Positions 31,679-40,954 of a stretch of 64,000 nucleotides of DNA are shown here, in pieces (the first letter of the stretch is position 1; every line of letters starts with the position of its first letter). Under the pieces are notes generated by a model. It did no database searches, was not told the origin of the DNA, and was given only the letters and a program-made list of their open reading frames with translations. The position numbers and the translations under genes were made by a program. Source of the DNA: Anthonomus grandis grandis (taxonomy: Eukaryota; Arthropoda; Insecta; Coleoptera; Curculionidae); NCBI RefSeq assembly GCF_022605725.1, contig NC_065564.1:9278698-9342697 (forward strand). The letters are read 5' to 3'.

Positions 31679-32036
31679 CAAGTACACGAAAAATTGGTAG
31701 GGTATTGAACATCTGCTACAAGACGGTATGGGAAATTTTAAGGGATTCTTTGTTATATCCTTTTCACATACAAAGGGTTCAGGCATTGCTTCTTAGAGAT
31801 TATGAACCGCGTATGCAATTTAGTAGATGGTATCTCCAAAAAGTAACACAAAATCCTCAATTTGGTGCGAACATCTTGTTTACGGACGAAGCTAATTTCT
31901 CCAGAAATGCAATAATCAATTTCCATAACAATCATTACTGGGCTCAAGAAAACCCTCATGCGATTACAGAGACATATTTTCAGGAACAATTTTCAATAAA
32001 CGTTTGGATCGGTATCGTATCCGATCATTTAATTGG

Positions 32037-32157
32037 TGTTGGAATTAATATTCTTTTATATTAATACAAAAACCAATAAACCAGGTTCCGAAAGGAAAAT
32101 AAAACCCCCAAACATAAATTAGACATAGGGCTCATAGAAAGTAATAGAAAGGCAAAA
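32037..32157 (+). repeat. Copia element 2, 5' LTR fragment
   Basis: 121 bp matching the first part of 33732-34089 (tgttggaattaatattc...gaaaggcaaaa), then a direct jump into pol. One base (ctcat-agaaag against ctcattagaaag) differs. Confidence 0.85.
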
Positions 32158-33504
32158 TTTGAAGAAAAATCTAAAAAGGGTTTTTTAATGGGGTATGTTT
32201 CTAATGAGTATAAAATCTGGGATGTTGAAAAAGAAAATTTTATCATAGCTCGCGACGTAATAGTTGACGAGGTAAATTTTAAAGTCACTAGACCTCTTAA
32301 AAGTGACATGGAATTAACACCCTCGCCCAAAACTAATAAAACCGATTCAAACTCGGAAAAATTAGTAAATTCTGAACATGAAAATATCCATGTAGACCAA
32401 CAAACATCATATGAATTAGAAGCTTCCATCTTAAGGAAAAGCGAAAGAATCAAAAATCATTCATTACCTCGGTACACTGATGACGATGATTATGATATAA
32501 ATAATGATACATTTTTCAATCATATATTATGTGCACAAACTCTTGTAAAATCAATTCCAAAATTCTATCATGAAATTAAAACAAGGGATGATCGTTGTCA
32601 GTGGGAGGCGGCCATTAAGGATAAACTTGATTTTCTTAATTTAAACAATACTTGGACTATTGTAAACAAACCCATAAACAAAAACATTGTTGATTGCAAA
32701 TGGGTATTTACTGTTATAACTGATGAACAAGGAGCACCAATAAAATATAAAGCTAGATTGGTAGCAAAAGGGTTTAGTCAGCAATATTTACTTGATTATC
32801 AAGAAACTTTTGCCCGCATTACAACATTTAGACTAATGCTAGCAATTTGTAATCAGTACAATTTACTTGTTCATCATATGGACGTAAAGACTGCATTTTT
32901 GCACGGTAGTTTAGATGAAGAAATATACATGAAAATTCCCGAAGGCCTAAAAGCAGATAATAGTAAAGTTTGCAAATTAAATAAATCAATTTATGGCCTA
33001 AAACAATCTTCTAGATGCTGGTATGAATATTTTGATAAAACATTAAAACCATGTAATTTTAAAAGTTCACTGGTTGATCCATGTTTATATTTATTAGACA
33101 AAGGCGACTTAAATAAAAATATTTATGTTATTTTATACGTTGATGATATTTTAATTTATACCGCAAAACAAAACACGATGGTAACATTTAAAAATTATCT
33201 AAGAATGAATTTCAAACGAAAGATTTAAAAGATGTAAACTATTTTTAGGAATTCGAATTTTGAGACAGAAAACAGAACCAAACCATAACCTTAATAACGG
33301 TTGCATAAATATAGCAAAAACCCTATAAATCATAAAAGAACTAAACATATTGACATAAAATATCATTTTACACGTGAACAAATCTTACAGAAAACCATAC
33401 TATTAGAATATATTTCCACAGGTGAACAATTAGCTGATGCGTTTACCAAACCACTCCCAGCAGTAAAATTCCTCAAGATAAGATCCGAGATAGGGTTAAA
33501 GTAA
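32158..33504 (+). pseudogene. Copia pol: integrase C-terminus, RT, RNase H remnant
   Basis: GFLMGYVSNEYKIWDVEKEN with IIARDVIVDE is the end of copia integrase. The RT follows, from WEAAIKDKLDFLNLNNTW to HMDVKTAFLHG, GLKQSSRCWYEYF and ILYVDDILIYT. The frame breaks at about 33225. RNase H is mostly deleted: the frame at 33301-33504 resumes at NHKRTKHIDIKYHFTREQI and ends with ADAFTKPL. About 200 residues of RNase H are missing between. The product is inactive. Confidence 0.85.
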
Positions 33505-33731
33505 TTTTTTTTTAACCTAGAATATATTATGAATAAACATATTTTCTATTATTATGTTATAATGTTAATTAATATGTATGTGTATTCCTTATATTCACAT
33601 AGATATAGGTATAAGTAGGTATAATATTAGTTTTTTTTATTATTTTAACTTACTATAGGGAAAATATTTTTCTTTAGGATCATAGGATTGCAGGGATTTA
33701 TAAAATGGTTAATTATGTTTTTGAGTGGGAG

Positions 33732-34089
33732 TGTTGGAATTAATATTCTTTTATATTAATACAAAAACCAATAAACCAGGTTCCGAAAGGAAAATAAAAC
33801 CCCCAAACATAAATTAGACATAGGGCTCATTAGAAAGTAATAGAAAGGCAAAAGTGGCAATAAACTTAAGTACTCTAAAAGACCTTTTTTAGGTTGTCAA
33901 GAAAATGGTTCAGTTATACAAACAAACATATTTGATTTATTTGACATTTTGAAATGAAGCAAAAAGGCTTTTGATGTGAGTTTGTAATTTTAGTCTTAAG
34001 CAGAAACGTGTTGAATACAGATGTATTAAAATATACTTTCGTTTAATTTAAGTTCCCATACACCATTATATTGTCGTTAAAATTTAATA
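33732..34089 (+). repeat. Copia element 2, 3' LTR
   Basis: 358 bp starting tgttggaatt after a gagtggga purine tract and ending taata, followed by the ATTGG duplication. The 3' tip is TA rather than the usual CA. Confidence 0.8.
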
Positions 34090-34365
34090 ATTGGACCATC
34101 TTCTTTACCAGAACGCCTTAACGGACAGAATTATTGTAATTTTCTCCAAAATGATTTGCCTTTGCTTCTCGAAGATGTTCCTCTTCAGTTACGGCAACAA
34201 CTTTGGTTTATGCATGATGGTGCTCCAGCCCACTTTAGCATATTGGCTCGTGAGCATTTAAATAGAGTCTACCGAAATAAATGGATAGGCCGTGGAGGAC
34301 CACAGTTTTGGCCACCTAGATCACCTGACTTAAATAGCCTAGTTTTTTTTTGTGGGGACACCTAA

Positions 34366-35224
34366 AAACATTGGTTTATTAGACACCAATTGTGACATTA
34401 GAAGAACTAAGAAATAGAATTATTGACGGATGTTAAACTATACGAAACACGCCTGGAATTTTCGAAAGAGTTCATGATTCTATGAGAAGAAGAGCAGAAG
34501 CCTGCATAGAGGCAAGAGGTGACCACCTCGTTTTTTTTTCCAACATTTGTTGTAAATTATGTATGTATGTATTGTATTTAATTGTTGTTGCTTTTTGTTC
34601 ACCAGTTTGTAAAAAATAGCTTGAAAATAAATATTTGAAAAATGTACCTAATAAAAACTGAAAATAAAATCAAACACAATCAAAAATAATCATTAATGTC
34701 ATAATGTTTACAACAACAAAAAAAACAGTTGCTGGCAACGAAGATAACTTGATTTATTTCCATAATTTTTAAAGATGCATTTTATGCATAAAAGACGTTT
34801 TTTTAAATAACGATTACACCTAAACGGTAAGATTTACAGCAAAAGTCATGAAGGAATTTTTTGTTTATAATTGATTGATAATTAAGATAAAATCAATTTT
34901 TTTTTTCTTAAGTCAATGGCGTAGTATTTTTTGTGTAAAATTGTATTAAAAATTCATTATAGCTACGCCACTGGTTGCTAAAAAAAAGTAGGTAAACATC
35001 TAAAAAAGTGTTTTTATGCCATAATATCCTGTGCCAAAATTCAATTCAATATTTTAAACCGTATTTGAAAAATTTATTAAAACCGAAAAAAAAATAAAAC
35101 TAACACCCTGTATCTTAAAAACTAATCACTTTAGGACCCATGTTTATATGAACTTTTTGACTTAAAATCTGTCCAGGAATGTCCCTTTTAAATTATGACA
35201 TACCTTTAAGTAACACCCTGTATA
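34366..35224 (+). other. Mariner-like transposase tail and 3' untranslated end
   Basis: Up to about 34530 short pieces resemble the transposase C-terminus (TLEELRNRI, then RVHDSMRRRAEACIEARGD) in broken frames. Beyond this the DNA is AT-rich with no coding signal, ending at the caccctgtat TIR-like words. Confidence 0.5.
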
Positions 35225-35352
35225 TATATTTAAAAAATGTCGTTATATTAAAAACGTTTAAATTTATTTTATATGTTTTACTGAACAAACAAAAACACTG
35301 ACAATGAAAGGCGGATCAATAACACAGGCAACACCAGCGAGCGTCATACACA
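35225..35352 (+). other. Upstream flank of Hsp70 copy 2
   Basis: Matches the flank of copy 3 at about 48980-49098 (attaaaaacgtttaaatttatt, gaacaaacaaaaacactgac, gcggatcaataac.caggcaacaccagcgagcgtcata). It shows that the two copies derive from one duplicated unit and that the mariner-like element ends at or just before this point. Confidence 0.65.
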
Positions 35353-35390
35353 TTCTACGTTATTCTAGGCGCACCGGTTCTAGAGAATTC
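35353..35390 (+). promoter_or_regulatory. Heat shock element array of Hsp70 copy 2
   Basis: TTC at 35353, 35363, 35378 and 35388 and GAG at 35383, all on one 5-bp phase, as in copies 1 and 3. One base differs between the first two units (ctacgttattc against ctacgtcattc) without changing either TTC. Confidence 0.8.
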
Positions 35391-35418
35391 GCGTTAATAC
35401 TGGCCTGATTGGCCAGCG

Positions 35419-35426
35419 TTTATATA
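35419..35426 (+). promoter_or_regulatory. TATA box, Hsp70 copy 2
   Basis: TTTATATA, one base different from the TATATATA of copies 1 and 3, at the same distance from the heat shock elements. Confidence 0.7.
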
Positions 35427-35575
35427 CCTCCAGATCCGCGCCAATGGCAACAGAGTATAATCGAACGTGAAAGCAAGTTAATCTAAACGCGCGAATTTAC
35501 AAGCGAATTTATATAAGCGATTTTAATACAGTGAGTGATTTTTTAAGTGATCTATTCTCATCAAACAACACAAAA

Positions 35576-37519
35576 ATGGTTAAAGCTCCAGCAATTGGTA
35601 TCGATTTGGGCACCACATACTCCTGTGTGGGTGTCTGGCAGCACGGAAAAGTGGAAATTATCGCCAACGACCAGGGCAACCGCACAACACCCAGTTATGT
35701 TGCCTTCACCGATACAGAGCGATTAATTGGAGATGCTGCGAAGAACCAAGTGGCCATGAACCCTGCGAACACCGTCTTCGATGCCAAAAGGTTGATCGGA
35801 CGCAAATTTGACGATCCAAAAATCCAGCAAGACATGAAACATTGGCCCTTTAAAGTTGTCAGTGATAGTGGCAAGCCAAAGATTGAAGTGGAGTATAAGG
35901 GCGAAAAGAAGAGATTCGCTCCCGAAGAAATCAGTTCCATGGTCCTCATCAAGATGAAAGAAATCGCCGAGGCATATTTAGGCCAAACCGTTAAAGACGC
36001 CGTTATCACTGTGCCAGCATACTTTAATGACTCCCAAAGACAAGCCACCAAAGATGCCGGTGTCATTGCTGGGTTGAACGTTATGAGGATTATTAACGAA
36101 CCAACTGCAGCTGCCTTAGCTTATGGTTTGGACAAGAATCTCAAGGGCGAGAAAAATGTTCTCATCTTTGACTTGGGCGGTGGTACCTTTGATGTCTCCA
36201 TCTTAACCATCGACGAAGGTTCATTGTTTGAAGTAAGAGCAACAGCCGGTGACACACATCTTGGAGGTGAAGATTTTGACAATAGACTCGTCAATCATTT
36301 GGCTGATGAATTCAAGAGGAAATTTAAAAAGGACCTCAAAACTAACCCTAGAGCTCTTCGAAGACTGAGAACAGCAGCTGAACGTGCCAAGAGAACATTG
36401 TCATCAAGCACAGAAGCAACCATTGAAATTGATGCACTTTTTGAGGGCATCGATTTCTATACAAAAGTCACTAGAGCCAGGTTTGAAGAGCTGAATGCAG
36501 ATCTCTTTAGAGGCACATTACAGCCAGTTGAAAAAGCCCTTAAAGATGCTAAGATGGATAAGTCTTCAATCCACGACATCGTTTTGGTTGGAGGTTCAAC
36601 TAGAATTCCGAAAATCCAGCAACTCCTACAGAACTTCTTTAATGGCAAACAACTGAACCTAAGCATCAATCCAGATGAAGCTGTAGCATATGGTGCCGCA
36701 GTCCAAGGAGCAGTACTCAGCGGTGAAACTGACAGCAAGATACAAGATGTGCTTCTTGTAGATGTAGCCCCATTGTCCCTCGGTATTGAAACAGCTGGAG
36801 GAGTAATGACCAAAATAATTGAAAGAAATTCCAGAATCCCATGCAAGCAGAGTCAGACATTTACCACCTATTCTGACAATCAACCAGCTGTAACTATTCA
36901 AGTATTTGAAGGAGAAAGAGCTATGACCAAGGATAATAACCTCTTGGGAACCTTTGACCTAACAGGCATTCCACCAGCTCCTCGAGGAGTTCCAAAGATA
37001 GATGTCACCTTTGACATGGACGCCAATGGTATTCTCAATGTTTCTGCCAAAGACACCAGCTCAGGCAAGGAAAGAAACATCACTATAAAGAACGACAAGG
37101 GCAGATTGTCACAAGCTGACATTGACAGAATGCTTTCAGAGGCAGAGAGGTACAAGGATGAAGATGAAAAGCAAAGGCAAAAAGTGGCGTCCAGAAACCA
37201 ACTAGAGGCCTACATCTTCCAAGTTAAACAAGCTGTAGAAGAAGCTGGGGACAAACTAAACTCAGATGACAAAGCTACAGTACAAAGAGAATGTGAAGAC
37301 GCACTAAAATGGCTGGACACCAATGGCCTTGCTGAGAAAGAAGAATTTGAGGACAAACAGAAACAACTCCAAAGGATATGCAGTCCGATCATGGCAAAAT
37401 TGTATGGAGGCGGCGCTCAAAGTCAACCTGAGGCCGGAGGTATGCCGGGAAGCTGTGGACAACAAGCAGGAGGATTTGGTGGTTCCAGATCGGGGCCAAC
37501 TATTGAAGAAGTTGACTAA
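35576..37519 (+). CDS. Hsp70: Heat shock protein 70, copy 2
   Basis: 647 residues, colinear with copy 1, and with the same three Hsp70 signatures and the EEVD end. It differs from copy 1 at Ser98 (Asn in copy 1), Lys251 (Arg) and Asn562 (Ser); these are the only protein changes I see. There is no intron. The ATG at 35576 follows caaaa; the open frame further upstream begins only at GTG. The leader has an extra 13-base segment relative to copy 1 (gcgaatttatata). Expected role: inducible cytosolic chaperone, the same as copy 1. Silent differences are scattered and mark it as the most distinct copy in the linker-to-C-terminal half. Confidence 0.97.
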   Translation: MVKAPAIGIDLGTTYSCVGVWQHGKVEIIANDQGNRTTPSYVAFTDTERLIGDAAKNQVAMNPANTVFDAKRLIGRKFDDPKIQQDMKHWPFKVVSDSGKPKIEVEYKGEKKRFAPEEISSMVLIKMKEIAEAYLGQTVKDAVITVPAYFNDSQRQATKDAGVIAGLNVMRIINEPTAAALAYGLDKNLKGEKNVLIFDLGGGTFDVSILTIDEGSLFEVRATAGDTHLGGEDFDNRLVNHLADEFKRKFKKDLKTNPRALRRLRTAAERAKRTLSSSTEATIEIDALFEGIDFYTKVTRARFEELNADLFRGTLQPVEKALKDAKMDKSSIHDIVLVGGSTRIPKIQQLLQNFFNGKQLNLSINPDEAVAYGAAVQGAVLSGETDSKIQDVLLVDVAPLSLGIETAGGVMTKIIERNSRIPCKQSQTFTTYSDNQPAVTIQVFEGERAMTKDNNLLGTFDLTGIPPAPRGVPKIDVTFDMDANGILNVSAKDTSSGKERNITIKNDKGRLSQADIDRMLSEAERYKDEDEKQRQKVASRNQLEAYIFQVKQAVEEAGDKLNSDDKATVQRECEDALKWLDTNGLAEKEEFEDKQKQLQRICSPIMAKLYGGGAQSQPEAGGMPGSCGQQAGGFGGSRSGPTIEEVD

Positions 37520-37690
37520 ATTAATGTTTCCCGTTTAAATAATTTGTAAATTATTAGTGTACAAATTGTAAATAATTACTAATTTTTGTTTGGTAAAAGC
37601 TTGAAGTACCTGAAATATGTATTAGATTAGTCCTGGTAATAAAACTGTATTTAAAGACTGTATATTTGTGATATAGATTGAGTTTAGTTT

Positions 37691-37696
37691 AATAAA
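37691..37696 (+). terminator. Polyadenylation signal, Hsp70 copy 2
   Basis: AATAAA in the conserved gtttagtttaataaatg context about 170 bp after the stop. Confidence 0.7.
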
Positions 37697-37878
37697 TGTG
37701 AACACTCAAACATTTTAGAGAGTTTTATTTAAGGTTGTCTAACCTTGGATATCATCACCATCCCCTTCAACCCAATTTCCAATATAGTTTATCATAAAAA
37801 GAGGAAAATGTCAGAAAACATACATACTAAAGTGTCATAAAATGGGTGGCTCGTTAAGGTTGCGACTTACCCTATTTA

Positions 37879-38400
37879 GGGCCGGATTATAAAACTATTT
37901 TGACAGATAACTGAAAGTTAAGTTGCGGAATAACGTCACACGTCAGAGTTAATTTCAAAATGTAGAAGTTACCTTTATCGGGTGGATGGGGTATCAGTTA
38001 AAGTTAAATTTATAAAAAAAATCTTATATTCTATCTATAATTTTGAATAACCTAACGCTGAAAAAGCTCCTATTTCTTGACATATAAATGGCGGTAAAAA
38101 AACGAAAACTATTATCTCTTCTATACTACCGGATTATCAAGCATCTGATATATAAAATGCTGAAATTTTTCATAGTTCTTTAGCTTGTAGAGGCTTTCTT
38201 TCTAGAAGTATATCTACGGTCAAGCCAAGCCAAAACAAAAACACGAAAAATCTCTTCAGACAGTAGTACATGGCTCTAATAACGTCTCAAAGACGAAGAA
38301 GAAGAAATAGGACGTTTATAAAACTGACATTTTATTGATAAGGGTAACTTGATGGTTAAAGTTAAAGTTAACTTTTAAAAAATATTTATAATACCGGCTC
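37879..38400. mobile_element. PIF/Harbinger-type MITE in 3' flank of Hsp70 copy 2
   Basis: Same element and same position as 14545-15073 after copy 1. TTA is on the left (37876-37878); on the right the duplication reads TTG, one change. Left tip gggccggattataaaa has lost two bases relative to the copy-1 flank. It was inherited by duplication, not inserted twice. Confidence 0.75.
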
Positions 38401-38869
38401 TTGAACAAACATAATATTTGTAAAATGCCTGTGTAAGCCAATGTTATCAATCCTGGCACTAGACAGGGAAATTTATGATGCAAAAAATTCATAAATAAAG
38501 TTGAAGGTCCATGGTCCATGCTGTAGAAAATAAAACACAAAATCAAAATATTTAATTTAAAGTAATTTTATATAATATAATACAAAATAATTAATTTAAA
38601 AATAACTTTGGTCACCATTTGGTTCGTAAATTAGATTGAATCGCTTTTAAATAATGCCCTAATTTTAAATCGAAATTTGGTTAAATTTTTACATGTAGTC
38701 AGTTACACACAAACCTATTCAACTTTGTTTTCCATTTACTTTTTATTTAATAAATAAATAAATAGATAAACGAATAAATAAAACTTAAACGTAATCATAA
38801 TATAGGTTTAATACACCAGCTTAAAGTAAGCCAATAGTCATATGTCGGGAATATTTTGTAGTTAACAAT

Positions 38870-39009
38870 ATTGATAAAAATGATCGCACTTATATGTATG
38901 GATCCTAAAAAGGAACCTGGTCCAGACGGATTTCCTTCTCTTTTTCTAAAGTCCTGTCCTCGCATGTGCGAGTCTTTGTATATCTTGTAAAACATTTTTT
39001 CTTACTAAG
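38870..39009 (+). pseudogene. Non-LTR reverse transcriptase fragment (duplicate)
   Basis: PKKEPGPDGFPSLFLKSCP, paralogous to 16080-16290, in the matching place downstream of copy 2. The leucine before KSCP (FLK) is the family-typical residue, Arg in the other copy. Confidence 0.65.
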
Positions 39010-39490
39010 GTTCTACCATCACGATGCCACACATATCGATACCCCAAGCCCTTTAGTTGCTTTGCCTTCTTAAAAAGCGTGTAGTTTTCCTTATTCATCT
39101 CCTCATTAATAAAAATGGGCGTGATCTTACTGCCAAGACCTAATTTACTCAGAGTAAGTCTTCCTTTCCTTCACCTGGCCTTTAAAATTTCATGTTTGGT
39201 CTCCTTGCTTTTTAGGGAGACAATGTTCTTCACTCCTGCTTTGATGTTAATATTTTCAACTACTTGAACTTCTGATAGAGGGACCTCAAAAAAATGAAAA
39301 AGATTACTAAGTTTCTCCTCGTCATCCACAAGGCCGGTAATGCAGAGATTTCTATCAAGCTCCTTGGTCTCATCAACATTACGCACAGCTTTGAGTTTTT
39401 CCACTTCTTCCTTCAAAACTTATTTTTTATAGGAATATTTTTTAAATTTTATTCCACGAACTCAAAGTCATTTTCCATTTAATTGCAGAT
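39005..39490 (-). pseudogene. LINE ORF1-like protein fragment
   Basis: The minus strand reads MKEEVEKLKAVRNVDETKEL, then CITGLVDDEEKLSNLF and KSKETKHEILKAR. After a frame change it reads TPIFINEEMNKENYTLFKKA and YRYVWHRDGRTLVRK. The last part is the RNA/DNA-binding C-terminal domain (I.INE.L....LF..A......Y...W...G...VRK) common in ORF1 proteins of insect CR1/jockey-type LINEs. It is 5'- and 3'-truncated, and the coiled-coil N-terminus is short. It occurs only in the copy-2 flank, so it inserted after the copy 1 and 2 split or was lost from copy 1. Confidence 0.6.
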
Positions 39491-40015
39491 ATTTTACTTT
39501 TTGGCATTTGAAAATATTTCTTCTTTATTCAGGTTGTCGTGGTCTAATGGAAATGATCTCACTGAGTTTCACCAAAAACAAAATGGCGAATCTTATTCGC
39601 CACTTTGTTCTAGATCTGTGATTTAATAATAACTTAAATTTCGTAATCAATAAACTACTTTTGATACAACAAAAAATCCAATAAATTATTTACTTCTAGA
39701 AAAATTGTCAAACTTACGCATATTTGCAGCATAAAAAAAACGTTTTAATAGTTTTATAATGTAAAAACATTGAAATTCATTTCCTGTGACCTACTAATAA
39801 TATAAACGAAAACAAACTATAAAATGCGGAATAATAACCAGCGGAATAGCAGTAAGCGCCGTACACATTCTACGTCATTCTAGGCGCGTCAGAGAACTGA
39901 ATATCGATCCGACAGCGCCAACTTTCTCGATAATTCTCGACGAATTGCGCGTGTTCGTTTTGATTTCATGCCAAATTTAAGCTATTTTTTATGCAGCGGA
40001 TAAAGTATTACAGTA
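39430..40015 (+). promoter_or_regulatory. Orphan Hsp70-upstream-like block 2
   Basis: It aligns by eye with the upstream DNA of Hsp70 copy 3 (about 48690-49120), through ggcatttgaaaatattt, gtggtctaatg, caacaaaaaatc and cctactaat. It also aligns with orphan block 1 from TTAA at 39634. It contains cattctacgtcattctaggcgc with TTC units at 39868 and 39878, then the orphan-specific sequence gtcagagaactgaatatcgatccgacagcgcc with ttctcgataattctcg. No Hsp70 frame follows. Unlike block 1 it has no piggyBac element at the TTAA, so it gives the empty-site sequence. Confidence 0.6.
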
Positions 40016-40274
40016 TACAGAATATAAATTATATAATTTTTGACCAAATACTCAAAACAACACAAATAAGCGCTTGATTTTTGTAAATTATTTTAAAATG
40101 CCGTAATAACACCATTAACAACAAGTTTATGTATAAGCATTTCTTATTTTTAAACAGCACCTGATGATGCTTATAAGAGGTGGAAAAAACATTCAATCCA
40201 AAAGTTGTAGGGCTCTACCCAAATGTGCATTTTTATGTCCTTAAATTCTCAGCATTTTTTACATTATTGCTACA
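40016..40274. other. AT-rich stretch, possible degenerate hammerhead
   Basis: No gene is seen. CTGATGATGCTTATAAGAGG followed by TGGAAAAAAC at 40161-40190 resembles a hammerhead core (CUGAUGA, short hairpin, GAAA-like) but stem II is weak and the GAAA is altered. Confidence 0.3.
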
Positions 40275-40907
40275 TGAAGGTCATCATAATATTCCCGCCG
40301 TAATTTATACAGACATTCTATGACGCTCAAAACGTATCTTATAAAAAAAAGAATGTTTGCAATTCATCATGAACTATGTAGGTAGACTACATCTTGCTAT
40401 TTTTGCAAATATGAACAGTTAATATATTATATTTATCCGAGTTAGTACACCAGGCGACTGGTGTCGTTGATTATATTTTCCTCTATTTCCGTAATATACC
40501 ATTATTTCTAAGAGTTGCTTGGTTCTTTGACATTCGTGTCCACTCTGACTATTAAATTTTAACGAAAATATAATGGTGTATGGGAATTTAAATTCAACGA
40601 AAGTATATTTTAATACATCTGTATTCAACACGTTTCTGATTAAGACTAACATTACAAACTCACACCAAAAGCCTTTTTGCTTCATTTCAAAATGTCAAAT
40701 AAATCAAATATGTTTGTTTGTATAACTGAACCATTTTCTTGACAACCTAAAAAAAGGTCTTTTTAGGCTACTTAAGTTTATTGCCACTTTTGCCTTTCTA
40801 TGAGCCCTATGTCTAATTTATGTTTCCGGGTTTTATTTTCCTTTCGGAACCTGGTCTATTGGTTTTTGTACTAATATAAAAGAATATTAATTTCAATACT
40901 GACGACA
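40275..40907 (+). repeat. Gypsy 5' LTR (interrupted)
   Basis: Runs from tgaaggtcatcataat to ctgacgaca. A copia solo LTR at 40550-40898 with CTGAC duplication splits it near its 3' end. Confidence 0.75.
40550..40898 (-). repeat. Copia solo LTR
   Basis: Reverse complement of the LTR at 33732-34089 with small differences. The 5-bp duplication CTGAC is at 40545-40549 and 40899-40903. The paralogous right LTR (ccaccctgacgacac at 48557-48570) shows the uninterrupted site. Full copia excision between LTRs left this single copy. Confidence 0.9.
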
Positions 40908-40954
40908 TCAGAGGTGGTTGAAACGTGCGAATTCGTGTGTGATATTATTGTAAA

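Larger units (their letters stand above)
32037..34089 (+). mobile_element. Internally deleted Ty1/copia retrotransposon
   Basis: The 5' LTR fragment at 32037-32157 is fused directly to mid-pol sequence. The 3' LTR is complete at 33732-34089. The target duplication ATTGG is at 32032-32036 and 34090-34094. Most of the 5' LTR, all of gag and the protease and integrase core are gone. A solo LTR of the same family is at 40550-40898 in opposite orientation. Confidence 0.88.
31679..34365 (+). pseudogene. Mariner-like transposase interrupted by copia element
   Basis: The first part, to about 32036, reads STRKIGRVLNICYKTVWEIL (HTH) and ILFTDEANFSRNAIIN (first Asp), then HYWAQENPHAITETYFQEQF and NVWIGIVSDHLIG. 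The second part, from 34090, reads SLPERLNGQNYCNFLQND and LWFMHDGAPAHFS (second Asp), then WIGRGGPQFWPPRSPDLNSL. The usual PLDFFLWG third-Asp site reads SLVFFCGD, so it has been lost. The two halves join in sense across the 5-bp duplication ATTGG left by the copia insertion. It is non-functional because of N-terminal loss, the insertion and the missing acidic residue. Confidence 0.75.
31679..35224 (+). mobile_element. Mariner-like transposon, 5'-truncated, split by copia
   Basis: A transposase of the same broad type as at 111-1113 is present in two parts around a copia insertion (32037-34089). The right end is marked by caccctgtat words at about 35105 and 35215; the outer one at about 35224 is taken as the tip. 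The left end lies directly against the orphan upstream block and the N-terminus of the transposase is missing. Confidence 0.6.

Noticed and set aside
40161..40190. Second hammerhead ribozyme
   Set aside because: CTGATGA is present but stem II is weak and the GAAA box reads GGAAAAAAC. I kept it only as a note, not a call.
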